Below are positions 1 through 9,494 of a stretch of DNA of 64,000 nucleotides, piece by piece. This DNA is from Sphingomonas sp. OV641 (GTDB taxonomy: Bacteria > Pseudomonadota > Alphaproteobacteria > Sphingomonadales > Sphingomonadaceae), in contig NZ_FNZB01000001.1 in assembly GCF_900109205.1 (NCBI RefSeq), forward strand, positions 682,001 to 746,000. Direction: 5' to 3'. Positions within the stretch are counted from its first letter, which is position 1, and every line of letters begins with the position of its first letter. The translations under genes and the position numbers were made by a program. The notes beneath the pieces were generated by a model. The model saw only the letters and a program-made list of their open reading frames with translations, was not told where the DNA came from and did no database searches.

Positions 1-659
1 TGCAGCCGCATCTGACGCCGCGGGCAGGTCGGCCGACCCGCGTTGCTCATCTGGGCTGCGAGTGGAGCGATCCTGTGCCAATGATCGATGGCGAGGGTAG
101 CGAGCGGCCGTATTTTCTTTGCATCGGCACGATCGAGCCGCGGAAGAACCATCTGCTGTTGCTCAATGTGTGGCGGCGCATGGCGGAGAACATGGGAGAG
201 ACGGCGCCGCGCCTGATCCTCGTCGGCCGGCGCGGGTGGGAAAATGAGAACGTCATCGACTTGCTGGAGCGATCGGTGGCGCTGCGCGGCCATGTGGTGG
301 AGCAGCCGGACGTAGATGATCGACAGCTCACGCGATTGCTTGGCGGCGCACGGGCGGTGCTGTTGCCTTCCTTCGCGGAGGGTTACGGGATGCCGGTAGC
401 GGAGGCGCTTGCTGCCGGTGTCCCGGTGATTTGCAGCGACATCAGTGCGTTGCGCGAGGCGGGCGGCGACATGCCCGACTATCTCGATCCACTCGACGGT
501 ATCGGCTGGCTTCGGACGATCCTGGATTATGCGAGCCCAGTGTCTGCGATGCGAGCGGCGCAATGTGAACGGATGCGCGGGTGGTCGCCCATGAGTTGGG
601 CCCGTCATATGGACATCGTGCTCGATGTGGTCGAGGCGGTCGCCGATCAACGGCGGTAG
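1..659 (+). CDS. Glycosyltransferase family 4 (GT-B), C-terminal part, 5' end outside window
   Basis: The frame is already open at the left edge, so only the last 218 or so residues are visible. They form the C-terminal nucleotide-sugar-binding half of a GT4 enzyme. A GTIEPRKN segment, typical of the start of this Rossmann half, is followed by LILVGRRGW and the family signature EGYGMPVAEALAAGVPV, with the two glutamates of the EX7E motif. The enzyme should transfer a sugar from a nucleotide-sugar donor at the cytoplasmic membrane. Its neighbours are further glycosyltransferases and two methyltransferase-like genes, so a role in surface polysaccharide assembly is likely. Acceptor and donor cannot be read from sequence. 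The family call is firm. Confidence 0.9.
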   Translation, partial: QPHLTPRAGRPTRVAHLGCEWSDPVPMIDGEGSERPYFLCIGTIEPRKNHLLLLNVWRRMAENMGETAPRLILVGRRGWENENVIDLLERSVALRGHVVEQPDVDDRQLTRLLGGARAVLLPSFAEGYGMPVAEALAAGVPVICSDISALREAGGDMPDYLDPLDGIGWLRTILDYASPVSAMRAAQCERMRGWSPMSWARHMDIVLDVVEAVADQRR

Positions 660-671
660 TCCGCTAGCGGA

Positions 672-1559
672 TCACGTCCGCTCCAGAAGCAGCATCTGAT
701 CGATCACGGGAGATGCGTTCAGGACCTGATCGCGGGTGCGATCCTGTATCCCGCCGACCAGATCAACCTCGGCAAGATTGAAACCATAGGCCAGGATTTC
801 GTCGAGGAAGCTGGCAGGATCGGCGTATCGAACGCCGGCAAACTCCAGCAGGATCGTCAGCGGTCGCTGCTGCTGCAGAATGCCTTCAAGACCTTTCCAG
901 ATGGCCTGCTCGGCCCCCTCCGCGTCGATCTTGATAAAATCTGCCTCAGATGCGCCGGCGATCCGATCGGCCCGTTGCAGGGGAACTTCCACCATTCCGG
1001 GGCCGGCGACGCCTTGCACGACATGGGCGTTCTTCGGTTCGTTCCGGGGCACGTCGAGTATGGCCGAGCCGCCTTGGTCCCCCAACGCAACTTCATAGAC
1101 GCTGGTGCGTCCGTCGAAGCCGTTGACCGCAACCGAGCGACGCAGCAGTTCCGCGATGGGCGGGTTGGGCTCAAAGGAAAGAACCTTTCCCTCCGGCCCG
1201 ACGAGATCCGCCAGAAGAAGCGAAAAGTACCCGCAATGGGCACCGACATCCATGGCGGTCATGCCGGGCTTGATCAGGCCGACGATCGCCTCCGTGTTCC
1301 ACATCTCCCAATAGCCATCCAGCATGAGGTGGCTGGCGACGCCGATGTCCTTGGTGTCGACGAACATCTTGTAACGGCCGAGCACGCGGCAGATCGCGGT
1401 ATGATCCCCGAGATAGGCCGTTTGGCACAGCCCGCGGATGACGGCCTCATGCCGCCAGCGATCGCCGGACCTGAGCGCCCATATGTCAAAAATCGCGCCC
1501 TGTGCCTCGCCCTGGCGGCGAATGTCCGCGGGGGTTGCTTGATGATCCAGGAAGCGCAT
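672..1559 (-). CDS. FkbM family SAM-dependent methyltransferase
   Basis: This 295-residue protein has the FkbM pattern: a SAM-binding motif I at DVGAHCGYFSLLLA (about residues 102-115), an acidic turn in VLSFEPN, and the C-terminal motif DFIKIDAEGAE. FkbM-type enzymes O-methylate hydroxyls on sugars or polyketides. Next to glycosyltransferases, the substrate is probably a sugar of the surface polysaccharide (inference). The N-terminal 90 residues are not part of the canonical domain. The ATG at 1559 is preceded by an AAGGA-type ribosome site. The gene converges on the GT4 gene with only 12 bases between them and lies downstream of the methyltransferase-like gene on the same strand. Confidence 0.88.
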   Translation of the reverse strand: MRFLDHQATPADIRRQGEAQGAIFDIWALRSGDRWRHEAVIRGLCQTAYLGDHTAICRVLGRYKMFVDTKDIGVASHLMLDGYWEMWNTEAIVGLIKPGMTAMDVGAHCGYFSLLLADLVGPEGKVLSFEPNPPIAELLRRSVAVNGFDGRTSVYEVALGDQGGSAILDVPRNEPKNAHVVQGVAGPGMVEVPLQRADRIAGASEADFIKIDAEGAEQAIWKGLEGILQQQRPLTILLEFAGVRYADPASFLDEILAYGFNLAEVDLVGGIQDRTRDQVLNASPVIDQMLLLERT

Positions 1560-1615
1560 TGTTCATCCTTAGCCCGCAGGTAGCCGTTCGGAAACCTGGC
1601 GTGTCGCGCCCGATG

Positions 1616-2710
1616 TTACGCGATCGTCGCCTCGGTTGAGGCGCGAACGACGATGCCGAACGGGCCGGGTGCCCGTTCTAGATCGGCATGACGCACCTGA
1701 GCCGCAATATGGCCTTGAGCGGCAAGTTCCAAAACGATCCGGTTCAGACCATGCCTGTCCAGGTTCGGGCCGGTAGTGGCAAGCAGGATGACCAGGCCGC
1801 CCGGCCGAACGCGTCCGAGCAGATCATCGATCATCTTTGCAGCTCGTCCGGCGTCGGCCGATCCGAACAGATCACTGCGCGTATAGATGAAATCGAAGCC
1901 AATTCCTTCTCCCGTCGTGCTGAAATGCGCTGAACATGCAGCATCCATGGTTCCACCCGGTGCGACAAAGATGGATTGAATATTGCATCCCGCCTCGGTG
2001 GCGATCCGAGCGACGGGCTCCGCACCGGCGGACAGCGCCAGCCCCCGCGCACCGGCCTCCAGCCGGCCATATTGCTCCAAAACACGGAGAATATAGGCCG
2101 CTTCCCAGGTTTCAACCGGCGATGCGCCGGCCGGTAGCTGCGCGCCGAGGCGGGCGAAGTCCGGTTCGTGGATCTGATCCGTTGTGAACCCTTGGGACAC
2201 TGGCCAGGCGAGTTGCGGCGAATCGCTGCTCACCATCGCTCCTGCCCGGCGCGCCTTGAGGCGGCCGAAGAGGCTGCGCATGCGGGCAGGATCCTCAAGC
2301 TCGGCGACGCGCCCCGAGACCGTTATGCTGAGCCCGCGCGCGTGCGCCTCGCACTCGCCAAAGACATAGCCGGTCACCGCATAGGTTGCGCCTGGCACGG
2401 CATCGAACGGCAGCTTGATGCTCCGCGGTGCCGCCGCCAACGAGGGCAGGAGAGCGGTAAGCTTTCCCCGCTCCGTAATTGGCGGCTGCCCGTCCGGCAA
2501 GTGCTGGAAGATCCGCACCGCGATCATCCCGACACTGGCGACCAGATCGTCAAACGCGATTTCCGCAAGCGCGGGGCCCGCCGGAACCGCGACATAAGCG
2601 CTGTGAAAGACGTAATTGGCGTCCGTGCTTCGCTCAGGTCCGCCAAGCGAGCGGATGCGGCTCCGCTGAGCCGGCCAGTAGCCAAAGGGATCAAGCGTTT
2701 GGACGGTCAT
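1616..2710 (-). CDS. Methyltransferase-like protein of unknown role in the polysaccharide cluster
   Basis: A 364-residue protein with no recognised name. The first 160 residues look like a beta-rich domain (alternating hydrophobic strands, no motif). The second half has the layout of a class I SAM methyltransferase: a WEAAYIL helix, a glycine-poor motif I (LALSAGAEP), and a late strand-loop of the form RPGGLVILLATTGP. Motif I is degenerate, so SAM binding is uncertain. I chose the ATG at 2710 over an upstream TTG at 2716 because AGGG precedes it. It is divergent from the GT2 gene and probably co-transcribed with the FkbM gene 56 bases downstream. Confidence 0.62.
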   Translation of the reverse strand: MTVQTLDPFGYWPAQRSRIRSLGGPERSTDANYVFHSAYVAVPAGPALAEIAFDDLVASVGMIAVRIFQHLPDGQPPITERGKLTALLPSLAAAPRSIKLPFDAVPGATYAVTGYVFGECEAHARGLSITVSGRVAELEDPARMRSLFGRLKARRAGAMVSSDSPQLAWPVSQGFTTDQIHEPDFARLGAQLPAGASPVETWEAAYILRVLEQYGRLEAGARGLALSAGAEPVARIATEAGCNIQSIFVAPGGTMDAACSAHFSTTGEGIGFDFIYTRSDLFGSADAGRAAKMIDDLLGRVRPGGLVILLATTGPNLDRHGLNRIVLELAAQGHIAAQVRHADLERAPGPFGIVVRASTEATIA

Positions 2711-2791
2711 TCGCAAACCCTAGGCGAGTGTGCGCGCACGTGGCAATCGTGCGAGCCGCCTTGTCACCCGGCAACGAAGACGCCATTCACG

Positions 2792-4708
2792 ATGCATGCG
2801 GGGGCGATCATGACACGCAGGATGCGGCGAGATCCTCGGGCAGGTCAGCGGCCCGTCGTGCCACCGTTGGAGCCACTCCAGAGCGGGCCAAACGAAGCGA
2901 TGGCGCTGCGCGATGTCGAACCGCCGCGCCATGCTCGACCGACGCTGACAGAGGAACAGCTCCGCCCGACGGAACGCTGGAGGAAAATTCGGGCGCTGGC
3001 CGAAGCCTTTGCCCATGAACGCGGGACTGGTGAAGCCATCGCCGCTGGGCTTGTCTATCCGCTGGATGCGTATGATCAGTTCCGCCGTGACGTGGCGATA
3101 CGTCCGCCGCCGGCCCCGGTGCAGCCATCTCCGCCGATCAGGGTGCTGGTGGACGCCAGGCGGGCGGCGCCGTTCCTTCTGCGGGCAACCCTGCGGAGCC
3201 TGCAGGATCAGTCGATCAGTGACTGGACCGCCACTGTGCTTGCCTCCGAGGAGCTGCGCGTCGCGCCCGTTGCTTCGTTCGCCCAGACCGACGAGCGCGT
3301 TGCGTTCGCGCCTTGGGACTTGGAACAGGGTGCGGGCGAGGGGATCGCGATCCTGCTGGACGCGGGCACGGTGCTCGATCCCGAGACGCTTGCGTGGCTG
3401 TCCTTTGCCCTGCTTCGGACCGGTGCCGGAGCAGCCTATGCCGACCATGACTACGGCGTGGCAGATCCGGCCTTTCGCATATTGCGCGCCGATCCGGTCT
3501 TGTACGGCACTTTCGACGAGGCGCTCATTGCCGCGGGTCCTGCGCCGGCAGTGATTGCCGTGCCCGGCGCCATTGAGAAGATCAGCGAGAATGGAGTGCG
3601 CGATCGGCGGGCGATGCTGATCGATGCAGGTCGGCGGGGCAGCGTGGCACATGTGCCGCGACTGCTGGCCACGCAGCTCAGCCTGCCACTTGTCGCTAGA
3701 ACCGGGCGAGCAGAGCCGGATGATGCAGAACCAGGTCGCCTGGCACCGCTGGTCCTACCCGAGCCCCTGTCGATCCCGTCTGTGCCGCGAGACGATCGGA
3801 TCGCGGTGGTGATCCCCACGCGAGACGGGGCCGGCCTGCTATCGCGAGCGATCGCGGCGCTCCGTGCGACGGCGCGGCAGCCCGAGCGGCTGGACATTGT
3901 GGTGGTCGATAATCGAAGCATCGCCGCCGATACCGCTACTCTATTCCGCCGACTGGAGAAGGAACGCACAGCACGGATTGTGCCGTTCGACGCGCCGTTC
4001 AACTGGTCGCTGGCATCGAACCTGGGCGCTGCTTCAAGCGATGCGCCGTTGATCGTCTTCGCCAACAATGATGTGGAGATGCTCTCGCCAGATTGGGACG
4101 ATGCGGTCGCTGACGCTTTGAGCGCGGCTCAGGTCGGCGCGGTCGGCGCACGGCTGCTTTATCCCGACCAAACGATCCAGCACGCCGGCATCGCCTTCGG
4201 CTTCGGGCCTGGCGGCGCGGAGCATGAGGGGCGCGGCATCCCGGCCGTGGATCCTGGCCCCGGTCGGCGCTATGCCATCAGACATGCGGTGTCCGCGCTG
4301 ACGGGCGCATTTCTGGCGGTGAGGCGGGGAGATTTTTACCAGGTCAACGGATTCGATGCAGGTCGGCTGATGATCGCGCATAGCGACGTTGATTTCTGCC
4401 TGCGCCTCCGCGAACTCGGCCGAACCATCCTTTACTGCCCTGAGATCGAGGCGATCCATCACGAAGGCGCCACGCGGGGACGCAACCAGACAAAGGTGGC
4501 GATTGCCTGGGACGAAGGCGAGCGCATGGATCTGCTTGAGCGCTGGGGAGCAGCGTTGGCCGAAGATCCTGGCATCAGCCCGTATTGGCAGCGCGGTGAA
4601 CGGCCGTTTGATCTGCTTCGGGAGCCGACGACGCGGGAAATCCTGGCGCAGATCGACCGGAGCGCCAGCGATTACCCATGGATGCCAAGTCGTTCTGACC
4701 CATCATGA
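2792..4708 (+). CDS. Tandem-domain glycosyltransferase family 2
   Basis: About 638 residues. After a low-complexity N-terminus there is a first, degenerate GT-A-like domain (about residues 100-260). A canonical GT2 domain follows, opening with IAVVIPTRDG near residue 336. It continues with the DXD-like FANNDVEML near 424, LTGAFLAVRRGDF near 502, and the acceptor-side HSDVDFCLRLRELG near 529. The same two-domain layout recurs at the end of the next gene. The open frame runs back to 2168, but that part overlaps the divergent gene and is unlike protein; in-frame starts at 2792, 2810 and 2900 are all possible. Predicted role: transfer of sugar residues onto a surface glycan, cytoplasmic face. Substrate unknown. 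Confidence 0.82.
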   Translation: MHAGAIMTRRMRRDPRAGQRPVVPPLEPLQSGPNEAMALRDVEPPRHARPTLTEEQLRPTERWRKIRALAEAFAHERGTGEAIAAGLVYPLDAYDQFRRDVAIRPPPAPVQPSPPIRVLVDARRAAPFLLRATLRSLQDQSISDWTATVLASEELRVAPVASFAQTDERVAFAPWDLEQGAGEGIAILLDAGTVLDPETLAWLSFALLRTGAGAAYADHDYGVADPAFRILRADPVLYGTFDEALIAAGPAPAVIAVPGAIEKISENGVRDRRAMLIDAGRRGSVAHVPRLLATQLSLPLVARTGRAEPDDAEPGRLAPLVLPEPLSIPSVPRDDRIAVVIPTRDGAGLLSRAIAALRATARQPERLDIVVVDNRSIAADTATLFRRLEKERTARIVPFDAPFNWSLASNLGAASSDAPLIVFANNDVEMLSPDWDDAVADALSAAQVGAVGARLLYPDQTIQHAGIAFGFGPGGAEHEGRGIPAVDPGPGRRYAIRHAVSALTGAFLAVRRGDFYQVNGFDAGRLMIAHSDVDFCLRLRELGRTILYCPEIEAIHHEGATRGRNQTKVAIAWDEGERMDLLERWGAALAEDPGISPYWQRGERPFDLLREPTTREILAQIDRSASDYPWMPSRSDPS

Positions 4709-4804
4709 ACAAGTCTGACCGTGCGGCCGTGGGCACATGGCTTAACACCGTGTCTTATATCGATTAGCCGCTAAAGCGGGGCAGGCGTCGCAAACGGGGG
4801 TAAG

Positions 4805-7800
4805 ATGGTCCGGAGCTTTTTCGCGCGAGCGGCAGCGACGCTTGGGCTTCCGGGCGGCTACTCAGCGTCAAGCGGCAGGTACCGCCTTCTTGGCGACAGA
4901 GCACGCGACGCAGGCGACTGGGCGGGCGCGGCGGAGCAATATCGAACGTACCTGCAAACCGACCCCTCATCCTTCGCGATCTGGGTTCAGTTGGGCCATG
5001 CATTGAAGGAGTCTGGCGACCCGGAAGGAGCCGAGGACGCATACCTTCATGCAGCGAAGCTCGACCCGGAGGATTCTGATCTCGCCCTGAACCTGGGTCA
5101 TTTGATGAAGTTCATGCGTCGGCGGTCGGAGGCGGAGCGCTATTATGCACGCAGCTTTGACATCGACGGCAACCTTGCTGCTCGTGCTGAACTGGAATCG
5201 CTGGGAAAGGTCCCCGAGCGTGATCTTTCGGCGCGACGGGTGCGAAGCGACCGACAATTGGTCGGCAGCGTGGATAGGGTGGATGGTCGGGTCGTGCGCG
5301 GCTGGGCGGTTGAACCCGACCCATCGGAGGGGCCTGCTGAAATCGAGATCGTGACCGCGGACGGACGGATCATCGGCTCAGGCACGGCAACGCAGTTGCG
5401 CCCGGACGTCGCCAAGGCCGGCTATACCAAGGCTCCGACCGGGTTCACGCTGTTCGTCGATGCGGAGGATCTTGCGGGTGAGACGGTGCGGGCTGATGTC
5501 CGGCTGCGGTCCACTGGAGACGTTCTCGATGGATCGCCACTGACGATAGCCATACCGAGTTCAGCGGATGCGGAGGCAGCGCGGCGGGTTACAGCGGCGC
5601 GCCACATGTTCGCCAAGCCGCTCGCAAAGGTTGGCGGTGAGCACGCCATTTTCGTGGCTTATGCCGACACAGGAGTGCTTCAGCCATTCGTCAGGAACTT
5701 TCTGCGGCTGCTGACTGAAGAAGGCATTTCGGTGTCCCTGGTCGTTAACGCGGACCGACCAGTGATGCTTGACGATGAACTGCTGGATATCGTTTCCAGT
5801 GCCGTCGTCCGCGAGAACAAGGGGTACGACTTCGGTGCCTGGGCACATATGTTGCGTCTGGAGCCACGGCTTTATTCGGCCGACTGCCTCTATGTCATAA
5901 ACGACAGCATCTTCGGCCCAAGCAGCTCGGCCGCCTTCTCTGAGCTGATCAGCCGGATCCGGAAGAACGATGCGGATCTTGTCGGCCTGACCGAATCACT
6001 TGAGCGTGGCTGGCATCTGCAAAGTTACTTCTTTCGCGTGAGCGCGGATCTGCTTGCCTCCTACGCCTTTCACTTGTTCGTCAATTCAGTTCAGGTGATT
6101 ACGGACAAGGACGCCATCATCAACAGATATGAAGTGCCTTTGACGGAGCGCGTCTGCGAAGCCGGTTTCACGGCGGACAGCATCTTCAAGGTCGATGAGG
6201 CGCGCAACCCGACGTTGTTCGCGTGGAAACGTCTCCTCACGGCGGGCTTTCCGTTCGTGAAGACGTCGCTCCTTCGGAATAGCTTTGGCTATGTCAGCAC
6301 CAAAGGACTGGACAGGGAATTGCGCCGCGCTCGGTTCGACCCGGACCTGCGCGATGCCACGCGTGACTATTTCACGAGCGAGCCTCTTCCCGCACCAGGG
6401 TATTCGCTGCTTGCCCGTCCGCTGCCCAGCAACGCTGCGGAAGGGTTGCCAGCCAAGCCCTATAAGGTTGCCTTTTACGGCCCGTGGAACTTCGACAACG
6501 GCTTGGGGGCTGCCAGCCGGGGCATCATTGCCGCCATCAGAAAGGCCGGCGTGCGACTGAACCTGCATCCGATCCGCAAGCCGTTCCACGTTCACAAGCC
6601 GCTCGTTCCGCCGCACGATGTCATTGACTTCGACGGGGCTGCCGATGTGGCAATCGTTCATCTGAACCCCGATTCCTGGCACCTGCTGACCGAGGATCAA
6701 CGAGCGCAGATTAGTCAGGCGCGCCGACGCATCGGCTATTGGGTGTGGGAAATGGAGCAGCTGCCGCCCGATTGGCAACGCGAGTTTGCATCCGTTGACC
6801 GAATCTGGGCGCCGAGCAGCTATAACGCGGACGTGTTTGCGGCCGAGGGGCGAGCCCCTGTGGACGTCATTCCGCATGTGGTACCGGTCGCCAGCGATCT
6901 GCTTGGCAGCGGATCCTCGATCCGCGAGGCGCTGGATCTTCCTGGCGATCGCCGCATGATCCTCTACATCTTCGACGGCGCCAGCTATCTGGTGCGTAAG
7001 AATCCCGCGGCGTTGATCCACGCATTTGCAGCCTCCGGTCTGGCCCAGCGGGGCTGGACTTTGGTTCTTAAAACCAAGCACCTTCTGGATCGTCCGGGAG
7101 AGGGCAGGGCTCTCGCCTTGCTTGCCGAGCAGACCGAGGGCGTTCTGCTGCTCAATCGCTCGCTCAGCAGCCACGAAGTGTCGGACCTTGTGTCGTCGTG
7201 CGACATCTACGCCTCTCCCCATTGCTCAGAAGGGTTCGGCCTTACCGTTGCCGAGGCGATGGCGGCCGGTCGCGTGGTACTGGCCACCGATTACGGCGGG
7301 ACCCGTCAGTTCCTTGACCATAGTTGTGGTTTTCCGGTGGCGGCACAGCCGTGGACGCTGGAGGAAGACTTCGGTCATTACTTCCGCGGCGGAACATGGG
7401 CTCGCATCGATCAAGCCGCGCTGGCGGAGGCGCTTGTCGCCGCTGCCGAGCGGGTCGAGGCCGGTGATGAGACGATTGGCGCTGCCGCCCGCGCCCGAGT
7501 GGCTGAAAAGTTATCAATCGAGGCGGTCGGCTCGGGCATCGCTGCAAGCCTGGATGCGCTGTTCTCTGACCGGGAGAGGGTGCGGCATATTGTTCCAAGG
7601 ATCGAGGACGGCGGAATGGGCGTTCCGTTATCCAGCGCCGGTACAATCATCGATCGGCAATCCGTGGCCTTGAAGGTGCTGCCGCTCGCAGCGGGATCGC
7701 TCGTGCCGACGCGCACGGGTCTTGTCGACGTCGCGAACGAACCGGAAGACTGGCTGCTGATCGCTCCGGAAGACGCACGTATCCACCCGATGACGGCGAC

Positions 7801-9079
7801 CATTCTGGCTCGATACGCGGCCGCCCGCCCGGACGTAGCGCTCTTCTACGCAGACGATGTCGCGTTTGGTGAAGACACGTTGCTGCAACAGGTGCGCTTG
7901 AAGCCGCAGTTCAATCGGACGCTGCTGGCAGCGCAGGATTATGTCGGAGCGCCGCTGTTCGTCCGCGGATCTGCTTTGCACGACGCTGGCGGTTTGCGGC
8001 CGGAGTTGGGAAATGCGGCATTGTTTGATCTCGTGCTGCGGTGCGCGGAACGGGGCTTTTCGATCGGCGGCATTCCCGAAGTGATGCTGGTTCAAAGCGG
8101 CCGTCGCATCCTTGCGCCCGTGGACGACCGCCGTGCCCTGCTCCAGCGTTCGCCACTTTATGCGGGCTATGAAGTTTCGGAGGGGCAGGCGGCAGGTGCC
8201 CTGCAACTCTCCGCTCGGTTCGGTGCGGAGCTGCCTCACGTAACGTTGTGCATTCCCACTCGCCGTACGTCGGTGGACGGTGACGAGGGCACCTACATCG
8301 AACGGTTGCTGCGCAGTCTCGCGCAAGTCGACTGGCCGGCCGACCGCCTGACTGTGCTGATCGGGGACGATGTCGCTGGCGAGGCGGCTTGGGCTGACGC
8401 CGATTGGCCCTTCCGCTTGCGAAGGATCGAGACCGGGCGAGCAGCGGGCGAGCCCTTCAACTTTGCAGCCAAGATGAACCTGCTATGGCAGTCTGCGGAG
8501 AGCGAGCTGATCGTTCTACTGAACGACGATGTCGTCGCGCTTGATCAAGAGTGGCTACGTGCTCTCATTGGCTTCGCGGCGGATCGCGATGTCGGTGCGG
8601 TGGGGCCGCGCCTGTTGTACGATGACGGAACGATCCAGCACGCCGGCATCTACGGTGGCATCCACGGGACCTGCGTCCATGCGTGGCTCGGCGCTAAGGC
8701 TGGAGAGCCGACCTATCAGAATTGGGCCATCACTCAGCGCGAAGTGTCCGTCGTCACGGGTGCTGTCCTGGCGACCCGCCGGAGCGTTCTTGAGCTGGTT
8801 GGCGGCTTTGACGAGCGGTTCAGCCTGGAGTTCAACGACGTCGATCTATGTTTGAAGATTCGGCAGCAGGGCTTTCATATCATCTACAATCCTGTCGCCG
8901 AACTCATTCATTCCGAAAAGAAATCCCGTGGCGAGATCGCATCCCCCGGAGATCAGCTGGCGCTATTTCTAGCGCGGTGGGGCGACTGGCTGACAGACGA
9001 TCCGGCTTTGCCGCCCCGAATGCGCCGCGACATGCTCGACCTGACGCCAGCGGTGGACGGCGGTGACTGGTTCGTCTGA
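4805..9079 (+). CDS. Multi-domain glycan synthase: TPR, RgpF-like, GT4 and tandem GT2 domains
   Basis: A 1424-residue polypeptide. Residues 30-115 are TPR-like (AAEQYRTYLQTDPSS and following). Residues 150-255 form an unnamed beta domain. Residues 278-525 resemble rhamnan synthesis protein F (HAIFVAYADTG, ENKGYDFGAW, VINDSIFGP). Residues 552-920 are a GT4 GT-B fold with YGPWNFDNGLGAASRG and the EX7E signature EGFGLTVAEAMAAGR. Residues 950-1130 are a degenerate GT-A-like domain. Residues 1145-1395 are GT2 with VLLNDDVVALD, VTGAVLATRR and FNDVDLCLKIRQQG. This suggests one scaffold doing several sequential transfers in polysaccharide synthesis. The ATG at 4805 follows a GGGGGTAAG ribosome site. 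Domain names come from motif recall; the exact acceptor is unknown. Confidence 0.85.
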   Translation: MVRSFFARAAATLGLPGGYSASSGRYRLLGDRARDAGDWAGAAEQYRTYLQTDPSSFAIWVQLGHALKESGDPEGAEDAYLHAAKLDPEDSDLALNLGHLMKFMRRRSEAERYYARSFDIDGNLAARAELESLGKVPERDLSARRVRSDRQLVGSVDRVDGRVVRGWAVEPDPSEGPAEIEIVTADGRIIGSGTATQLRPDVAKAGYTKAPTGFTLFVDAEDLAGETVRADVRLRSTGDVLDGSPLTIAIPSSADAEAARRVTAARHMFAKPLAKVGGEHAIFVAYADTGVLQPFVRNFLRLLTEEGISVSLVVNADRPVMLDDELLDIVSSAVVRENKGYDFGAWAHMLRLEPRLYSADCLYVINDSIFGPSSSAAFSELISRIRKNDADLVGLTESLERGWHLQSYFFRVSADLLASYAFHLFVNSVQVITDKDAIINRYEVPLTERVCEAGFTADSIFKVDEARNPTLFAWKRLLTAGFPFVKTSLLRNSFGYVSTKGLDRELRRARFDPDLRDATRDYFTSEPLPAPGYSLLARPLPSNAAEGLPAKPYKVAFYGPWNFDNGLGAASRGIIAAIRKAGVRLNLHPIRKPFHVHKPLVPPHDVIDFDGAADVAIVHLNPDSWHLLTEDQRAQISQARRRIGYWVWEMEQLPPDWQREFASVDRIWAPSSYNADVFAAEGRAPVDVIPHVVPVASDLLGSGSSIREALDLPGDRRMILYIFDGASYLVRKNPAALIHAFAASGLAQRGWTLVLKTKHLLDRPGEGRALALLAEQTEGVLLLNRSLSSHEVSDLVSSCDIYASPHCSEGFGLTVAEAMAAGRVVLATDYGGTRQFLDHSCGFPVAAQPWTLEEDFGHYFRGGTWARIDQAALAEALVAAAERVEAGDETIGAAARARVAEKLSIEAVGSGIAASLDALFSDRERVRHIVPRIEDGGMGVPLSSAGTIIDRQSVALKVLPLAAGSLVPTRTGLVDVANEPEDWLLIAPEDARIHPMTATILARYAAARPDVALFYADDVAFGEDTLLQQVRLKPQFNRTLLAAQDYVGAPLFVRGSALHDAGGLRPELGNAALFDLVLRCAERGFSIGGIPEVMLVQSGRRILAPVDDRRALLQRSPLYAGYEVSEGQAAGALQLSARFGAELPHVTLCIPTRRTSVDGDEGTYIERLLRSLAQVDWPADRLTVLIGDDVAGEAAWADADWPFRLRRIETGRAAGEPFNFAAKMNLLWQSAESELIVLLNDDVVALDQEWLRALIGFAADRDVGAVGPRLLYDDGTIQHAGIYGGIHGTCVHAWLGAKAGEPTYQNWAITQREVSVVTGAVLATRRSVLELVGGFDERFSLEFNDVDLCLKIRQQGFHIIYNPVAELIHSEKKSRGEIASPGDQLALFLARWGDWLTDDPALPPRMRRDMLDLTPAVDGGDWFV

Positions 9080-9240
9080 TCGCGAAGACTGCGACGATCC
9101 GTAACCTGTTGACCACGCAGCTTTTCGCACTTTGGGGCGTCGCCGAAGCCCGTTGGCAGGAGACAATCTTACCGTGCGATTTCTGTGCGTGCTGTTTGAT
9201 TGCACCTGAAGCGATGATGCGAGCGCAATGCTAACTGAAC

Positions 9241-9268
9241 TGACAGGTGGAACGATATCCGCCTGTCA
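9241..9268 (-). terminator. Inverted repeat downstream of micro-ORF; probable terminator
   Basis: Arms TGACAGG and CCTGTCA pair perfectly around a 14-base centre in which two further G-C pairs can form. It sits immediately after the stop of the micro-ORF on the minus strand. No long U-run follows, so termination efficiency is uncertain, and the same repeat could instead be a protein-binding palindrome. Confidence 0.45.
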
Positions 9269-9270
9269 CC

Positions 9271-9366
9271 TCACTTGGCACGGCGCGCGAGAAACAGAAT
9301 GCTGCTCATTGTAGCGACGGCGCCAATGCTCGCCGCAGCGAACAGAACGGTATTAGCTGCTTCCAT
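9271..9366 (-). CDS. 31-residue putative single-pass membrane peptide
   Basis: A short frame with a textbook ribosome site: AGGAGAGGG sits just before ATG at 9366. The product starts MEAANTVLFAAAS, has one hydrophobic stretch (about residues 6-26) and ends in the basic tail LARRAK, as expected for a small inner-membrane protein with its C-terminus inside. An inverted repeat follows the stop at once. I do not recognise a family. It lies in the 400-base interval between the large glycosyltransferase and tRNA-Arg. Support comes from the ribosome site, composition and terminator-like repeat only; there is no homology evidence. Confidence 0.5.
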   Translation of the reverse strand: MEAANTVLFAAASIGAVATMSSILFLARRAK

Positions 9367-9494
9367 AACCCTCTCCTGAAAACGCCGGCTTGCCGGTCCT
9401 TATTGTCACGAGACTGACGGACGCCGATCTCTTGTGCAAGAGCTGAATGCGAAGCCATCGAGGAAGGAAACGCAAACAACGCTGCAGCCGCACA

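Noticed and set aside
2168..2791. N-terminal extension of the GT2 gene back to 2168
   Set aside because: It overlaps the divergent methyltransferase-like gene for most of its length, and its residues are unlike any GT2 N-terminus.
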